DNA of 64,000 nucleotides from Acidobacteriota bacterium (GTDB taxonomy: Bacteria; Acidobacteriota; Terriglobia; Terriglobales; Acidobacteriaceae). The notes under the pieces are model-generated. The model did no database searches. It saw only the letters and a program-made list of their open reading frames with translations, and was not told where the DNA came from. The stretch spans positions 868,001-932,000 of the forward strand of contig JACPYL010000010.1 of the NCBI GenBank assembly GCA_016196065.1, given 5' to 3'. A program made the position numbers and the translations under genes. The first letter of the stretch is position 1; every line of letters begins with the position of its first letter. This document shows, piece by piece, positions 9,280-18,648 of this stretch.

Positions 9280-11321
9280 TCGTCGCAATCGTTCAGGCGC
9301 GCATGGGTTCGCAGCGCTTTCCGGGAAAGACTCTTGTGGATTTGCAGGGGCGTCCGATGCTGGCGCGCGTGGTCGATCGAGTGCGCCAATCCCGCATGGT
9401 TGACCGGGTAGTCATTGCCACGAGCAGGGGATCGGCCGACGATCCAATTGCAGAATTTTGCCGAGAAGAAGAGGTAGCGTGTTTCCGCGGTAGTGAGGAC
9501 GATGTCCTGGATCGCTTTTACGAGGCGGCCAAAGAGAACGGCGCGGACGTTGTTGTCCGCATTACTGCAGACTGTCCACTCATTGACGCGGGGGTGATTG
9601 ACCGGGTGATCGAATGTTTCCAGCGCGGAGATTGCGACTATGCTTCAAACGCGTTACGGTACACGTATCCGGATGGTTTGGATACGGAAGTGTTCTCGAT
9701 GGCTGCGCTAAAACAGGCGTGGCGCGAGGCGAGCAAGCAATCGGAACGTGAGCATGTCACGCCGTACTTGCGGGCTGGGAAGTTTCGAGTCGTCAACGTC
9801 GCGAACGACCTTCCACTCGAAAAGAGTCAGCGATGGACGGTGGATCATCCCGCGGATATGGATTTTATTCGGGGAGTGTATTCCACCTTCGGCGGAAAAA
9901 CCGATTTCAGATATGAGGACGTGATGCAGATTTTGAAAGAGAGGCCGGAGTTGGCAGCAACGCAGACTGAGACCATCACCAACGAAGGGTATTACCGCAC
10001 CCTGTATCAGCAGGCGAAGGCTGGGGCTGCTCCGAAGTTGCGGCGTACGAAATCGCAAGACTGGCTGGAGCGTTCGAAGAAGGTAATTCCGGGTTGTGCG
10101 CAAACGTTCAGCAAGGGGTACACGCAGTATGTGCAGGGCGTAGCGCCCATTTTTCTAGAACATGGCGAGGGCTGCCGCGCATGGGATGTGGACGGCAATT
10201 CGTACATTGACTACGTGCAAGGGCTGTTGCCTAACATTCTGGGTTACGCGCATCCCGAAGTGAATCGCGCGGCCGCGGAGCAACTGGCGCGCGGTCACAG
10301 TTTTTCTTTGCCGAATCCGCTGGAAGTGGAATTAGCGGAGCGTTTGACCCGACTGATTCCGTGCGCGGAGATGGTACGCTTCGGCAAGAACGGTTCCGAT
10401 GCCACGTCGGGGGCGGTGCGCGCGGCGCGGGCGTTTACCAATCGTGAACGCGTGGCGTGTTGTGGATACCACGGATGGCAAGACTGGTGTATCGGTACGA
10501 CGACCCGCAACGCGGGAGTTCCAAAAGCGGTGCGGGAACTGTCGCAACCGTTCACGTATAACGACCTGTCCAGCCTGGACAAGGTACTGAGTTCGCATCC
10601 GGGAGAATTCGCCGCGGTCATCATGGAGCCGTTTAATTTCGTGGAGCCGGCCCCAGGATTTCTTGCAGGCGTGAAAGACCTGGCACACAAGCATGGCGCG
10701 TTATTCATCTTCGACGAAATATGCAGTGGGTTTCACTTCGGATTAGGAGGGACACAAAAACTTTTTGGAGTGATCCCGGACATGGCGTGCTTCGGGAAGG
10801 CGATGGGGAACGGATTCCCGATCGCTTGCGTGGTGGGGCGTTCCGACATCATGCAGGTCTTCGAAGAGATTTTCTTCAGTTTCACGTTCGCTGGGGAGGC
10901 TGCTTCGATGGCAGCGGCGATGAAGGTGCTCGATATCCTGGAACAGACCGACGCACTGGCGCGCATCGAATCCGGCGGGCGAACGTTGGCAGAGGGGCTG
11001 AAGACTCTCGCGAAGGAAGCCGGTCTCACCGGCCGCATTGACCTGGTGGGGCGGCCGCAGTGGTCCTTGCTCAAGTTCCGCAATGCTGATGGCTCGGATA
11101 GTGCAGTTCTGAAGAATTTGTTTCAGCAGGAAGTTGTTAAACGGGGCATCCTGCTCCTGGCAACCCACAATGTGACGGCAGCGCACGATGCAGGAGCGAT
11201 TGAAGCGACGTTGGCATCGTACGCGGAAGTTGTGAAGACCCTTGCCGGATGGCTGAATGAGTCTGATCCTACTCAATTCTTGGAGGGCGCGATGGCCCAA
11301 CCGGTGTTCAAGGTTCGCTAG
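9276..11321 (+). CDS. SpsF-like cytidylyltransferase fused to class III (GSA-type) aminotransferase
   Basis: This is a 681-residue two-domain protein. Residues 1-240 are an SpsF/PseF-like nucleotidyltransferase, with VQARMGSQRFPGK near the N-terminus, ITADCP at 96-101, and a Y-x-D-G-L-D-x-E segment. Residues 262-670 are a PLP-dependent aminotransferase like glutamate-1-semialdehyde aminomutase: GSDATSGAVRAAR at 373-385, FDEICSGFHFG with D480, and the lysine K508 in CFGKAMGNGFP. The first domain is the best candidate for making CMP-pseudaminate (the PseF step). The second could transaminate a keto sugar or side chain. I chose TTG at 9276: it overlaps the previous stop by 4 bp, has AGGAAGGGG upstream, and starts directly at the nucleotide-binding strand. 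An upstream ATG at 9072 lies deep inside the previous gene. Confidence 0.85.
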   Translation: MIVAIVQARMGSQRFPGKTLVDLQGRPMLARVVDRVRQSRMVDRVVIATSRGSADDPIAEFCREEEVACFRGSEDDVLDRFYEAAKENGADVVVRITADCPLIDAGVIDRVIECFQRGDCDYASNALRYTYPDGLDTEVFSMAALKQAWREASKQSEREHVTPYLRAGKFRVVNVANDLPLEKSQRWTVDHPADMDFIRGVYSTFGGKTDFRYEDVMQILKERPELAATQTETITNEGYYRTLYQQAKAGAAPKLRRTKSQDWLERSKKVIPGCAQTFSKGYTQYVQGVAPIFLEHGEGCRAWDVDGNSYIDYVQGLLPNILGYAHPEVNRAAAEQLARGHSFSLPNPLEVELAERLTRLIPCAEMVRFGKNGSDATSGAVRAARAFTNRERVACCGYHGWQDWCIGTTTRNAGVPKAVRELSQPFTYNDLSSLDKVLSSHPGEFAAVIMEPFNFVEPAPGFLAGVKDLAHKHGALFIFDEICSGFHFGLGGTQKLFGVIPDMACFGKAMGNGFPIACVVGRSDIMQVFEEIFFSFTFAGEAASMAAAMKVLDILEQTDALARIESGGRTLAEGLKTLAKEAGLTGRIDLVGRPQWSLLKFRNADGSDSAVLKNLFQQEVVKRGILLLATHNVTAAHDAGAIEATLASYAEVVKTLAGWLNESDPTQFLEGAMAQPVFKVR

Positions 11322-11419
11322 CGGGAAATGCAAGAGTGTTGAGAGCACTCTGCGCCACCTGATCCGAATTCCTCGCGCCTGACTGCTACAATTTCGGTCA
11401 GAGAAAGACCGCCATCCGC

Positions 11420-13165
11420 ATGAAAATCTTACTCTTGCACTCCGAGGACTCTCCTCTTGCAGGTCCCTGGACTGGCGAGCGATGGGATGTTGTGTATGAC
11501 TTGGGGCGGAGCGGCTGGCCAGCTTGTGAGCGTTGGAGCCGTGCCTTCGGTTGTCCCGTGAAGCCGATTGACGGACTTCGAGATGGACTCGCAGAGATCC
11601 AAAAGGTGCGGGAGTTGTTGCAACTAGGCCTCGGGCGTCTGGTCGATCGCGAGGGCCTGGACTGGTGGGAACTGACTGCTATTTTGGTCCACGATCAACT
11701 GGAGACCGTGGTTGTCCTCCGCAAGTTGGCGAATGGCCTTCCCGATGACGCGGAAGTATGGATTACACGGGATGGTTTCCATGCGAACGCGTTGCGGCAG
11801 TTGCTGGGTGCACGCCTGCACGTCATTCCGTCGCCTGCGGTTCGGTCGCGAAATGGTGTTGCGCACTACGTGAATCGCCTGCGACAGCTCCCGGCTGCGC
11901 AGGTGGTACAGATCCTGGGCGACAAATTTGACGTCAGGTATCGTCTTCGCCGTCATCTTCATGGGCGCTCCGATCGCAGCTCTGCGCCAGTCGTACTGGT
12001 TCCGTCGTCGTACGTGAATGTTTCCCTGATGGCAAATGCGTTTGCGCAGACAACCCCCGCCAGCGAATTCCTGTTGGTATCGACGCGCTCTAGCGGGCGC
12101 CTGAAAAAAGTTGCGGGTAACGTTCGACAGGAGTGGCTGGCTTCGTATGTGGATCATTCCGGTTTGGAGGAATTGCCGGAACTGCTGCGGCGCTGGGAAG
12201 CGTTAAAGCAAGAGATTAACTTAGTGCCGGAGTTTGCAGCACTGGCTCACCTTGGATATGTGGATGATTTTCCGCGACGCTTTGCCGATGGGCTGGCGAT
12301 CCGAGATGCGTGGCTGGGCGTACTGAAGCGCGAGCCGGTCTTCGCCGTGCTTTGTTGTGACGACAGCAATCCGCATCTTCACATCGCGTTGCTGCTGGCT
12401 CAGAAGCGCGGCTTGCCGTCGATGGCATGTCACCACGGTGCGCTGGACGGACGCTACCTGATCAAGACCTGCCACGCTGACGTGCTCTTGGCGAAGGGGC
12501 GAATGGAAGCCGACTACCTGGTCAATACATGCGGCGTGGACGCGTCCGTGGTTGAGATTGGTGCTCCCGTCTCTGCCCCTCGTCGCGAAAAAACTCGGGT
12601 GGATAAAGGTGACTGGATCGTATTTTTCTCTGAACCCTATGAGCTGATCGCGGAAAGGGCGGAAGAGATTTATCGCGACATCCTTCCGGGGCTTGTTGAT
12701 CTTGCCGCGCGAACCGGGAAGAAACTGATTGTGAAGTTGCATCCTTCGGAAAATCTGAGCGCCCGGCAGAGTCTTGCAGAGATGCTGCTTCCAAAAGGGC
12801 AGGCAGGCGCGATCGAGTGGGTCACGGGTCAACTGAATCCAGAGTTGCTGCGGCGCATGTGGTTTGGTGTGACGGTCCAGTCGTCGGTGGTGGTGGAGTG
12901 CGCAGTTCTTGGGTTCCCATGTTTCTTATGTGAATGGCTGGATATGTGGCCTTACGGATATGTAGCGCAGTATCGAAAATTCGGCGTGGGGATAGGCTTG
13001 GTCTCGCCGAACGATATCGCCCAGATCCCGGAGAAGCTGGCTGCGTGGCGTCCAAGCAAACAAGTGGCGGATGATTGTTGGCAGACGCTAGAGCAGGGAA
13101 GGTTCGAAGACATGCTGGCAGGAAAAACGGCCACGCCTAGTCCGCTGGGGATGCAGCGATCCTGA
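11420..13165 (+). CDS. Putative GT-B glycosyltransferase/glycerophosphotransferase-like surface carbohydrate protein
   Basis: This 581-residue protein has two Rossmann-like halves. The C-terminal half contains ACHHGALDGRYLIKTCHAD, GKKLIVKLHPSE and ECAVLGFPCFLCEW. That pattern resembles CDP-glycerol glycerophosphotransferases and CMP-sugar-using GT-B enzymes. Since it lies between the cytidylyltransferase and PseG/PseI genes, it is a candidate transferase for the CMP-nonulosonate; this is inference. A 98-base gap before it contains a -10-like TACAAT (11387-11392) but no clear -35, so an internal promoter is possible. The next gene starts inside its stop codon (TGATG). Confidence 0.6.
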   Translation: MKILLLHSEDSPLAGPWTGERWDVVYDLGRSGWPACERWSRAFGCPVKPIDGLRDGLAEIQKVRELLQLGLGRLVDREGLDWWELTAILVHDQLETVVVLRKLANGLPDDAEVWITRDGFHANALRQLLGARLHVIPSPAVRSRNGVAHYVNRLRQLPAAQVVQILGDKFDVRYRLRRHLHGRSDRSSAPVVLVPSSYVNVSLMANAFAQTTPASEFLLVSTRSSGRLKKVAGNVRQEWLASYVDHSGLEELPELLRRWEALKQEINLVPEFAALAHLGYVDDFPRRFADGLAIRDAWLGVLKREPVFAVLCCDDSNPHLHIALLLAQKRGLPSMACHHGALDGRYLIKTCHADVLLAKGRMEADYLVNTCGVDASVVEIGAPVSAPRREKTRVDKGDWIVFFSEPYELIAERAEEIYRDILPGLVDLAARTGKKLIVKLHPSENLSARQSLAEMLLPKGQAGAIEWVTGQLNPELLRRMWFGVTVQSSVVVECAVLGFPCFLCEWLDMWPYGYVAQYRKFGVGIGLVSPNDIAQIPEKLAAWRPSKQVADDCWQTLEQGRFEDMLAGKTATPSPLGMQRS

Positions 13166-14676
13166 TGAATCCCGGCACACTTCTGATTCGAGCCGATGCC
13201 ACTCCTGAAATGGGCAGTGGGCATGTGATGCGTTGCCTGGCACTGGCGCAGGGCTGGCGGGAAGCGGGAGGCAACGTCGTGTTTGCGATGGCGCTTTCAA
13301 CTCCGGCCGTGAATCGAAGGCTAGCGGAAGAGAATTGCCGGATCGTGGAGATGTCAGTACCGGCCGGAAGTTCCGACGACATCGCAGCCACGCGGGAAGT
13401 TCTGCGAGTGGAATTGCCGTCGTGGGTTGTGCTGGACGGCTACCACTTCGACTCTGCATACCGGGAGGCGATTGGACGCGCAGGCGTGCGATGCATGATT
13501 GTCGACGACAATGGCGGCCCGGGAAATTTTTCCGCGGAATTGGTCGTGAATCAGAACGTGCATGCTGACGCAGCTCTCTATCCGCAACAGGGTCGGCATA
13601 CGTGGCTATTGTTGGGGCCGCGCTATGCGATGTTAAGAAGAGAGTTTGCGGACCGGGCCGGATCGGCGCGAAAAGTTCCGGACGTGAGTAGAAAACTTCT
13701 GGTCACCATGGGAGGCAGCGATCCCAATGAATTTGCGCCGCGGCTGCTGCCGTCTCTCATTGAGGGACTCGATCGGGAAGTAGAAATCGTCGTCGTGGTG
13801 GGTGGCAGTGCCAGTGGTTCCAATGCAATGAAGATCAAGGCATCGTCCCTTCCGGCACGGGTGCGAGTGATGCAAGATGTGCGGAACATGGCAGAGTTGA
13901 TGGTGTGGGCGGACCTGGCGATTGCGGCGGCCGGTACGACCTGCTGGGAATTGTGTTGCATGGGACTCCCGTCCATTGTGGTTGAGGCAGCCGAGAATCA
14001 GCGATTGCTTGCTCGAACTCTGGATACGATCGGGAGCGCCGTGAATGCGGGGCCGGTGCAGGACATCGACTGTGATGCTCTGGCCGAGCTGACTGGAAAA
14101 TTGCTCCGCGATCCATTGCGCCGCAGCGAACTATCCCACAGAGCAAAGAAGCTGGTGGACGGGCATGGCGTCAGGCGCGTAGTGACGCTGATGACTGCAA
14201 AACTTAAAACTCGCGCGGCGGAAGCCCGCGATTGTCGTGTGCTGTTCGAATGGGCCAATGATCCGGTCGTTCGCGCGGCGTCATTCACTCCAGACCCGAT
14301 CCCGTGGGAGAGCCATCAGCGTTGGTTTGAAGGTCAATTGGGAAATGCCGGTGCGCGTATCTTTCTCTTCGAGGGTGAATCGGGACAACCGGTGGGGCAG
14401 GTGCGCTACCAGATCGAGGGACGCCGTGCCACGTTGTCAGTCAACGTGGATCCGAGCCTGCGCGGCCAGGGGCTGGGAGCAAAGGTTCTCCTGCTGGGAG
14501 TCGAAGAATTTTTCAATACGACGTCTGTGGATATGATCGACGCTTTCGTGAAACCATCCAACGAACGTTCTCTCATGCTGTTTCGAACAGCTGGCTTCGA
14601 AGAGAAGGGCGTGAGCCAATTGCGCGGGCAGGATGCCGTGTGGTTTGTGTTGCAGCGATGGGGGACAAGCAAGTGA
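13165..14676 (+). CDS. pseG: PseG UDP-sugar hydrolase fused to GNAT acetyltransferase
   Basis: This is a 503-residue bifunctional protein. Residues 1-340 match PseG/SpsG, which removes UDP from UDP-2,4-diacetamido-2,4,6-trideoxy-L-altropyranose. The glycine-rich loop with the catalytic histidine is ADATPEMGSGH (H20), with TMGGSDPNE at 181-189 and GTTCWELCCMGLPS at 258-270. Residues 348-500 are a GNAT domain with the acetyl-CoA loop RGQGLGA at 433-439, likely the PseH activity that works one step earlier. Fusion of consecutive steps would allow channelling. The start overlaps the previous stop by one base, and pseI starts 4 bp before its end. Confidence 0.9.
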   Translation: MNPGTLLIRADATPEMGSGHVMRCLALAQGWREAGGNVVFAMALSTPAVNRRLAEENCRIVEMSVPAGSSDDIAATREVLRVELPSWVVLDGYHFDSAYREAIGRAGVRCMIVDDNGGPGNFSAELVVNQNVHADAALYPQQGRHTWLLLGPRYAMLRREFADRAGSARKVPDVSRKLLVTMGGSDPNEFAPRLLPSLIEGLDREVEIVVVVGGSASGSNAMKIKASSLPARVRVMQDVRNMAELMVWADLAIAAAGTTCWELCCMGLPSIVVEAAENQRLLARTLDTIGSAVNAGPVQDIDCDALAELTGKLLRDPLRRSELSHRAKKLVDGHGVRRVVTLMTAKLKTRAAEARDCRVLFEWANDPVVRAASFTPDPIPWESHQRWFEGQLGNAGARIFLFEGESGQPVGQVRYQIEGRRATLSVNVDPSLRGQGLGAKVLLLGVEEFFNTTSVDMIDAFVKPSNERSLMLFRTAGFEEKGVSQLRGQDAVWFVLQRWGTSK

Positions 14677-15731
14677 GCGAGACGATTTACATCGGTGGTC
14701 GCGAGATTGGTGCCGGGTGCCCGGTATACATCGTCGCGGAGGTGTCTGCGAACCACAACGGCAGGTTCGAGCAGGCCGAGAAAATTGTTGAAGCTGCAAA
14801 GGAAGCGGGCGCGGACGCCGTCAAATTGCAAACCTACACCGCAGACACCATCACCATCGCTTGCGATCGCGAGCCCTTTCAAATTGGGGGCGGAACGCTG
14901 TGGGACGGCAAGACATTGCATGAGTTGTATCAGGAAGCCTGCATGCCGTGGGAATGGCAGCCGAAATTGAAGAGCGCCGCCGAAGCTTTGGGTATGCAGT
15001 GTTTTTCGAGCGCGTTTGATTCAACCGCCGTTACATTCCTGGAGACCCTGAACGTTCCCGCTCACAAATTGGCTTCGTTCGAACTGGTCGATTTGGCGCT
15101 CATTCAGAAAATGGCGTCCACAGGCAAACCGCTGATCATGTCCACGGGCATGGCCACTCTTGAGGAAATTGAAGAGGCCGTAACGGTTGCGCGCACTGCT
15201 GGTGCGAAGCAGATCGCTCTGCTGAAGTGCACGAGTGCCTATCCTGCGCCGGCGGAAGAAATGAATTTGCGGACGATTCCGGAACTGGCACGGCGGTTCG
15301 ATGTTCCGGTGGGACTGTCGGATCACACGATGGGAGTCGCGGTTCCGGTCGCGGCGGTGAGTTTGGGCGCCTGCATCATCGAGAAGCACTTGACGCTTTC
15401 GAGGGCGGATGGAGGCCCGGATAGCGGATTCTCGCTGGAGCCGGCTGAATTCAAATTGATGGTGGAAGCGGTGCGCACGGCTGAACGAGCCCTGGGGGAT
15501 GTTCATTTTGGTGTCAGTGAACGCGAAGCCCGCAGCCGCGTGTTCCGGCGCTCCCTGTTTGTCGTGCGCGACCTTAAGGCAGGCGAGATTTTTACGGAAG
15601 AAAATGTCCGCTCGATTCGTCCCGGCCACGGATTGCATACGCGCCACCTGATCGAGATCCTCGGCAAGAGAGCGGCCGTCGATATTGTGCGCGGCACTCC
15701 TTTGCGCTGGGATCTGGTGGCCGAAAAGTGA
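14673..15731 (+). CDS. pseI: Pseudaminic acid synthase, PseI (NeuB family)
   Basis: This 352-residue enzyme condenses phosphoenolpyruvate with the 6-deoxy-hexose from PseG to give pseudaminic acid or a close relative. It has the NeuB-family barrel (AEVSANHNG near the N-terminus, KCTSAYP, LSDHTMG) and EKHLTLSRADGGPDSGFSLEP. The GGxDSxFSL version is typical of PseI rather than sialate synthases. A C-terminal SAF (antifreeze-like) domain begins at about residue 290 (RRSLFVVRDLKAGEIF). I chose GTG at 14673, which overlaps the PseG stop by 4 bp, with GGGGGA eight bases upstream. An in-frame ATG at 14658 and GTG at 14640 are possible but would add non-conserved residues. Confidence 0.9.
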   Translation: MSETIYIGGREIGAGCPVYIVAEVSANHNGRFEQAEKIVEAAKEAGADAVKLQTYTADTITIACDREPFQIGGGTLWDGKTLHELYQEACMPWEWQPKLKSAAEALGMQCFSSAFDSTAVTFLETLNVPAHKLASFELVDLALIQKMASTGKPLIMSTGMATLEEIEEAVTVARTAGAKQIALLKCTSAYPAPAEEMNLRTIPELARRFDVPVGLSDHTMGVAVPVAAVSLGACIIEKHLTLSRADGGPDSGFSLEPAEFKLMVEAVRTAERALGDVHFGVSEREARSRVFRRSLFVVRDLKAGEIFTEENVRSIRPGHGLHTRHLIEILGKRAAVDIVRGTPLRWDLVAEK

Positions 15732-16828
15732 TTGCGGTCAGTTCACTTCTGCGGCGCGTGGTCTATCCGGCGATGTCCCGCGCGAACCTGTTCTCGCATC
15801 GGATCGGCGATGGAGAGGTGGGCGTTGTCACGTATCACGGCATACTGCCGGCGGGTTGCACGCAGGGAGCGTCTCCGATCGAGGGCGCGCTGCTGACCGC
15901 CACGCAATTTCGGCAACATTTACGATTTCTGAAGACGCGTTACCATCTGATTTCACCGGATCTGTTTCGGGCGTGGCTGAAGGATGGTGCGTCGCTTCCG
16001 CCGCGCGCTGTGCTGCTGACTTGTGATGACGGACTGCTCAATGTCCTGACGGATATGATTCCCATTCTTCTGGAGGAAGGGGCACGGTGTCTTTTTTTTG
16101 TGACCGGCCGCTCACTCGAAGACCGGGCAGAGTGTCTGTGGTATGAAGAGCTCTATCGCATGCTCGATGACGCTCCTGCGAATATATCCGTCGTGGTCGG
16201 AGCGAAGACGGAATGCAAGGCTTCATGGACGTCGAAGGACTTATCCGGAATATGGTGGAGGCTGGTGCAGGAATATTCGGTCCTCAACATGAATGACCGC
16301 GTGAACTTGCTTCGCTCGTTGAGAAAGGAATGGCATCTCGCCGATGATTGGGGACGTTCTGAAGATGAGCTGTCGGCACGACGCTACCATTTGCTGACTA
16401 GCCGGGAATTGAAGCAACTTGCAGCCCAAGGAATGACCATAGGCGCACATACGCTGAGTCACCCTTTGCTGTCACAGATGCCTGCAGAATTTGCTGAACA
16501 GGAGATTCGCGAGTGCAAGACGCGCCTGGAGTCCTATTTGCAACAGGACGTCTGGGCACTGGCTTATCCTTTTGGACATGAAGGGTCGGCTGGTGCGCGA
16601 GAGATGACGATGGCCGAGACATCTGGATACGATTGTGCTTTCCTGAACTGTGGCGGTGGAGTGGTCCAGAAAGCGAGTGCCCGGTTTGGTTTGCCGCGTG
16701 CCCATGTGTCGTCGCAAATGAGCCGGTCCGAGGTGGAAGCTCATTTGTCGGGGTTTCACCACTCGCTCCAACGAGGTTTCCGCGGCGATGGTGGGGCAAG
16801 CTTATCCAATCCTGGGCAGGGTAGATGA
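15728..16828 (+). CDS. Polysaccharide deacetylase (NodB-homology) family protein
   Basis: This 366-residue protein has NodB motifs: LLTCDDG (the TFDDG-like motif) near 97-103, GAHTLSHP (the HxxxH metal-binding pair) near 237-244, and an LAYPFG segment near 278-283. About 130 residues lie between the first two motifs, far more than in compact deacetylases, a layout seen in EPS-locus members. The likely role is N- or O-deacetylation of the glycan or its lipid-linked precursor. There is no clear signal peptide, so a cytoplasmic or membrane-associated site is possible. The GTG start overlaps the pseI stop by 4 bp (GTGA). Confidence 0.82.
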   Translation: MIAVSSLLRRVVYPAMSRANLFSHRIGDGEVGVVTYHGILPAGCTQGASPIEGALLTATQFRQHLRFLKTRYHLISPDLFRAWLKDGASLPPRAVLLTCDDGLLNVLTDMIPILLEEGARCLFFVTGRSLEDRAECLWYEELYRMLDDAPANISVVVGAKTECKASWTSKDLSGIWWRLVQEYSVLNMNDRVNLLRSLRKEWHLADDWGRSEDELSARRYHLLTSRELKQLAAQGMTIGAHTLSHPLLSQMPAEFAEQEIRECKTRLESYLQQDVWALAYPFGHEGSAGAREMTMAETSGYDCAFLNCGGGVVQKASARFGLPRAHVSSQMSRSEVEAHLSGFHHSLQRGFRGDGGASLSNPGQGR

Positions 16829-16892
16829 AGATTTTCAATCGAAAGCGAGTGCGTTGCGGGGCTGCAGACGCTAAAGAGAAGGCGAGCCGTAC

Positions 16893-18623
16893 ATGCGCCT
16901 GACCTGGATGAATGCTGTCCCAGAACAGCCGGAGATTCGCGAGCAGTGGAATGCCCTGGTTTTTCAAATGGAAACGCCCGAGGTCTTCTATACGTGGGAG
17001 TGGATGGCGGCATTCACGCGGGCGTACCAGGGCAGTGTTCAGCCCTGGATTGCAATCGCCTACGAGGGCGACGAACTTGTGGGCATCGCAGCGCTGGTCC
17101 GGTCGTCGGAAACGGAAGCATCCTTTCTGGCAGGGACTACTGCGGACTATTGCGATTTCATTTCGCGTCCGGAAAAGCGTAAGGAGTTGGTTGCTCAGGT
17201 ACTGCGAGAAGTACAGGAAGCGGGCGTCCATACGCTGCTGCTTGCGAATCTCCCCGGAGACTCGGCGACCGTTGCTGAGATCAAGGGAAACAAATCGTTC
17301 AAGAGTTTTCTGCGGACGGGATACATTTGCGCGCAGGTTCAGATGGGGTCGGAGGAGGATCGCCGGGTTCTGAGCAACACGGTTCTGAAAAAGAAGATGC
17401 TGCGACGGTCTCTCAACACCCTGCGGCGAATCGGGCCGGTTACTTTGCAGCACGATACCAGCGCTGGATCAAAGAAGAGCGTGATCGAAAGATTTTGCGG
17501 CACACATGTGGCGCGTTTTCTGGCCACCGACCGGATCAGCAATCTGGTGAGCGCGCAACGCCGGAATTTTCTGGTTGAACTGGCGCAGCTGCTCGGGGAT
17601 CAGGGCTGGTTTGACTTGATGGTGTTGCGGGCCGGCAGTTGGGTGCTCGCACTCAACTACGGATTTCGGTTCCACGGGAGTTGGTTCTGGTACCAACCCA
17701 CCATCATCAACAAGTATGAGGAACTGTCTCCGGGGTATTGCATGCTGGCGAAGATTGTCGAGGACGCGTGCCGCAATCCCGAGGCTCGAGTAGTGGACCT
17801 CGGGTTGGGGGCGGAAGGCTACAAGGAACGCTTCTTCAATGCGGAGCGGACGACACTGTATGCGACGTTGGCGAGCAGTGGCAAAGATCTGTGGAAGGTA
17901 AGAGCCAGGTACTACGCGGCGCAAGCAGTCAAGCACTCGCCCCGCCTCGAAGCGTCCGCGCGGAGGTTGGAAAAGGCGATTCGAAACATCCGAAAGCGCG
18001 TTGCCGAGGATGGGTGGGCGAGCGTGCTCGGCTGGGCTGGACAACGATTGCAGAGGTCGTTCGCCAGCGACGATGAAGTTCTTTTTTTTCAGTGGGGCAA
18101 CGGAGCCGACGATCCTGCTAAGCGCGGGGGATTGGTGCCGATTACATGGGAGATTTTGTCAGCGGCAGCAATGCAATATTCCGAAGACCAGGAGACGCTT
18201 GACTATCTGTTGCGATCGGCCACGCGCTTTCGCGCGAATCAGAGCCGTGGGTATGCATTGTTGGCAGCGGATGGAGTCGTTCAGCATTTCGCATGGGCCG
18301 GTCCCTACGAGGGATTTGCGATGGCCGAACTGGGAGAGACCCTGCGGGCGCCTTCCACGACCAGTGTCATGATCTTTGATTGCTGGACACCGCGCGCACT
18401 GCGTGGACAGGGACTATACGCTCGAGCGATCACGCAGTTGGCGGGACTTCTCTCCGCCGAAGGTAAGGATGTTTGGATCTTCAGCGCGGCAGCCAATCAG
18501 GGTTCCATGGCCGGAATCCAGAAGGCTGGGTTCCAAAGGCAAGCTTCTCACTTCAGGCGCAAGATTTTGTGGTGGGCGAAAACTCGGCAGGAAACCACGG
18601 TCGTATCAGCGCGGGCAGCCTGA
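16893..18623 (+). CDS. CelD/BcsL-type acyltransferase fused to a second GNAT domain
   Basis: This is a 576-residue protein with two acyltransferase-like parts. Residues 1-350 fit the CelD/FemAB-like family: FYTWEWMAAFTRAY near 32-45, AIAYEGDELVGIAAL, a central WFDLMVLRAGSWVLALNYGF core and DLGLGAEGYKERF. Residues 400-560 form a more ordinary GNAT domain with the acetyl-CoA loop RALRGQGLYARAI and NQGSMAGIQKAGF. Such proteins are common in EPS loci and are thought to acylate glycan or amino-sugar groups. Two catalytic-looking modules in one chain suggest two substrates or one regulatory domain. A 64-base gap separates it from the deacetylase. Confidence 0.75.
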   Translation: MRLTWMNAVPEQPEIREQWNALVFQMETPEVFYTWEWMAAFTRAYQGSVQPWIAIAYEGDELVGIAALVRSSETEASFLAGTTADYCDFISRPEKRKELVAQVLREVQEAGVHTLLLANLPGDSATVAEIKGNKSFKSFLRTGYICAQVQMGSEEDRRVLSNTVLKKKMLRRSLNTLRRIGPVTLQHDTSAGSKKSVIERFCGTHVARFLATDRISNLVSAQRRNFLVELAQLLGDQGWFDLMVLRAGSWVLALNYGFRFHGSWFWYQPTIINKYEELSPGYCMLAKIVEDACRNPEARVVDLGLGAEGYKERFFNAERTTLYATLASSGKDLWKVRARYYAAQAVKHSPRLEASARRLEKAIRNIRKRVAEDGWASVLGWAGQRLQRSFASDDEVLFFQWGNGADDPAKRGGLVPITWEILSAAAMQYSEDQETLDYLLRSATRFRANQSRGYALLAADGVVQHFAWAGPYEGFAMAELGETLRAPSTTSVMIFDCWTPRALRGQGLYARAITQLAGLLSAEGKDVWIFSAAANQGSMAGIQKAGFQRQASHFRRKILWWAKTRQETTVVSARAA

Positions 18624-18648
18624 CGCGCTTTCGAAGATTACGCTGACT

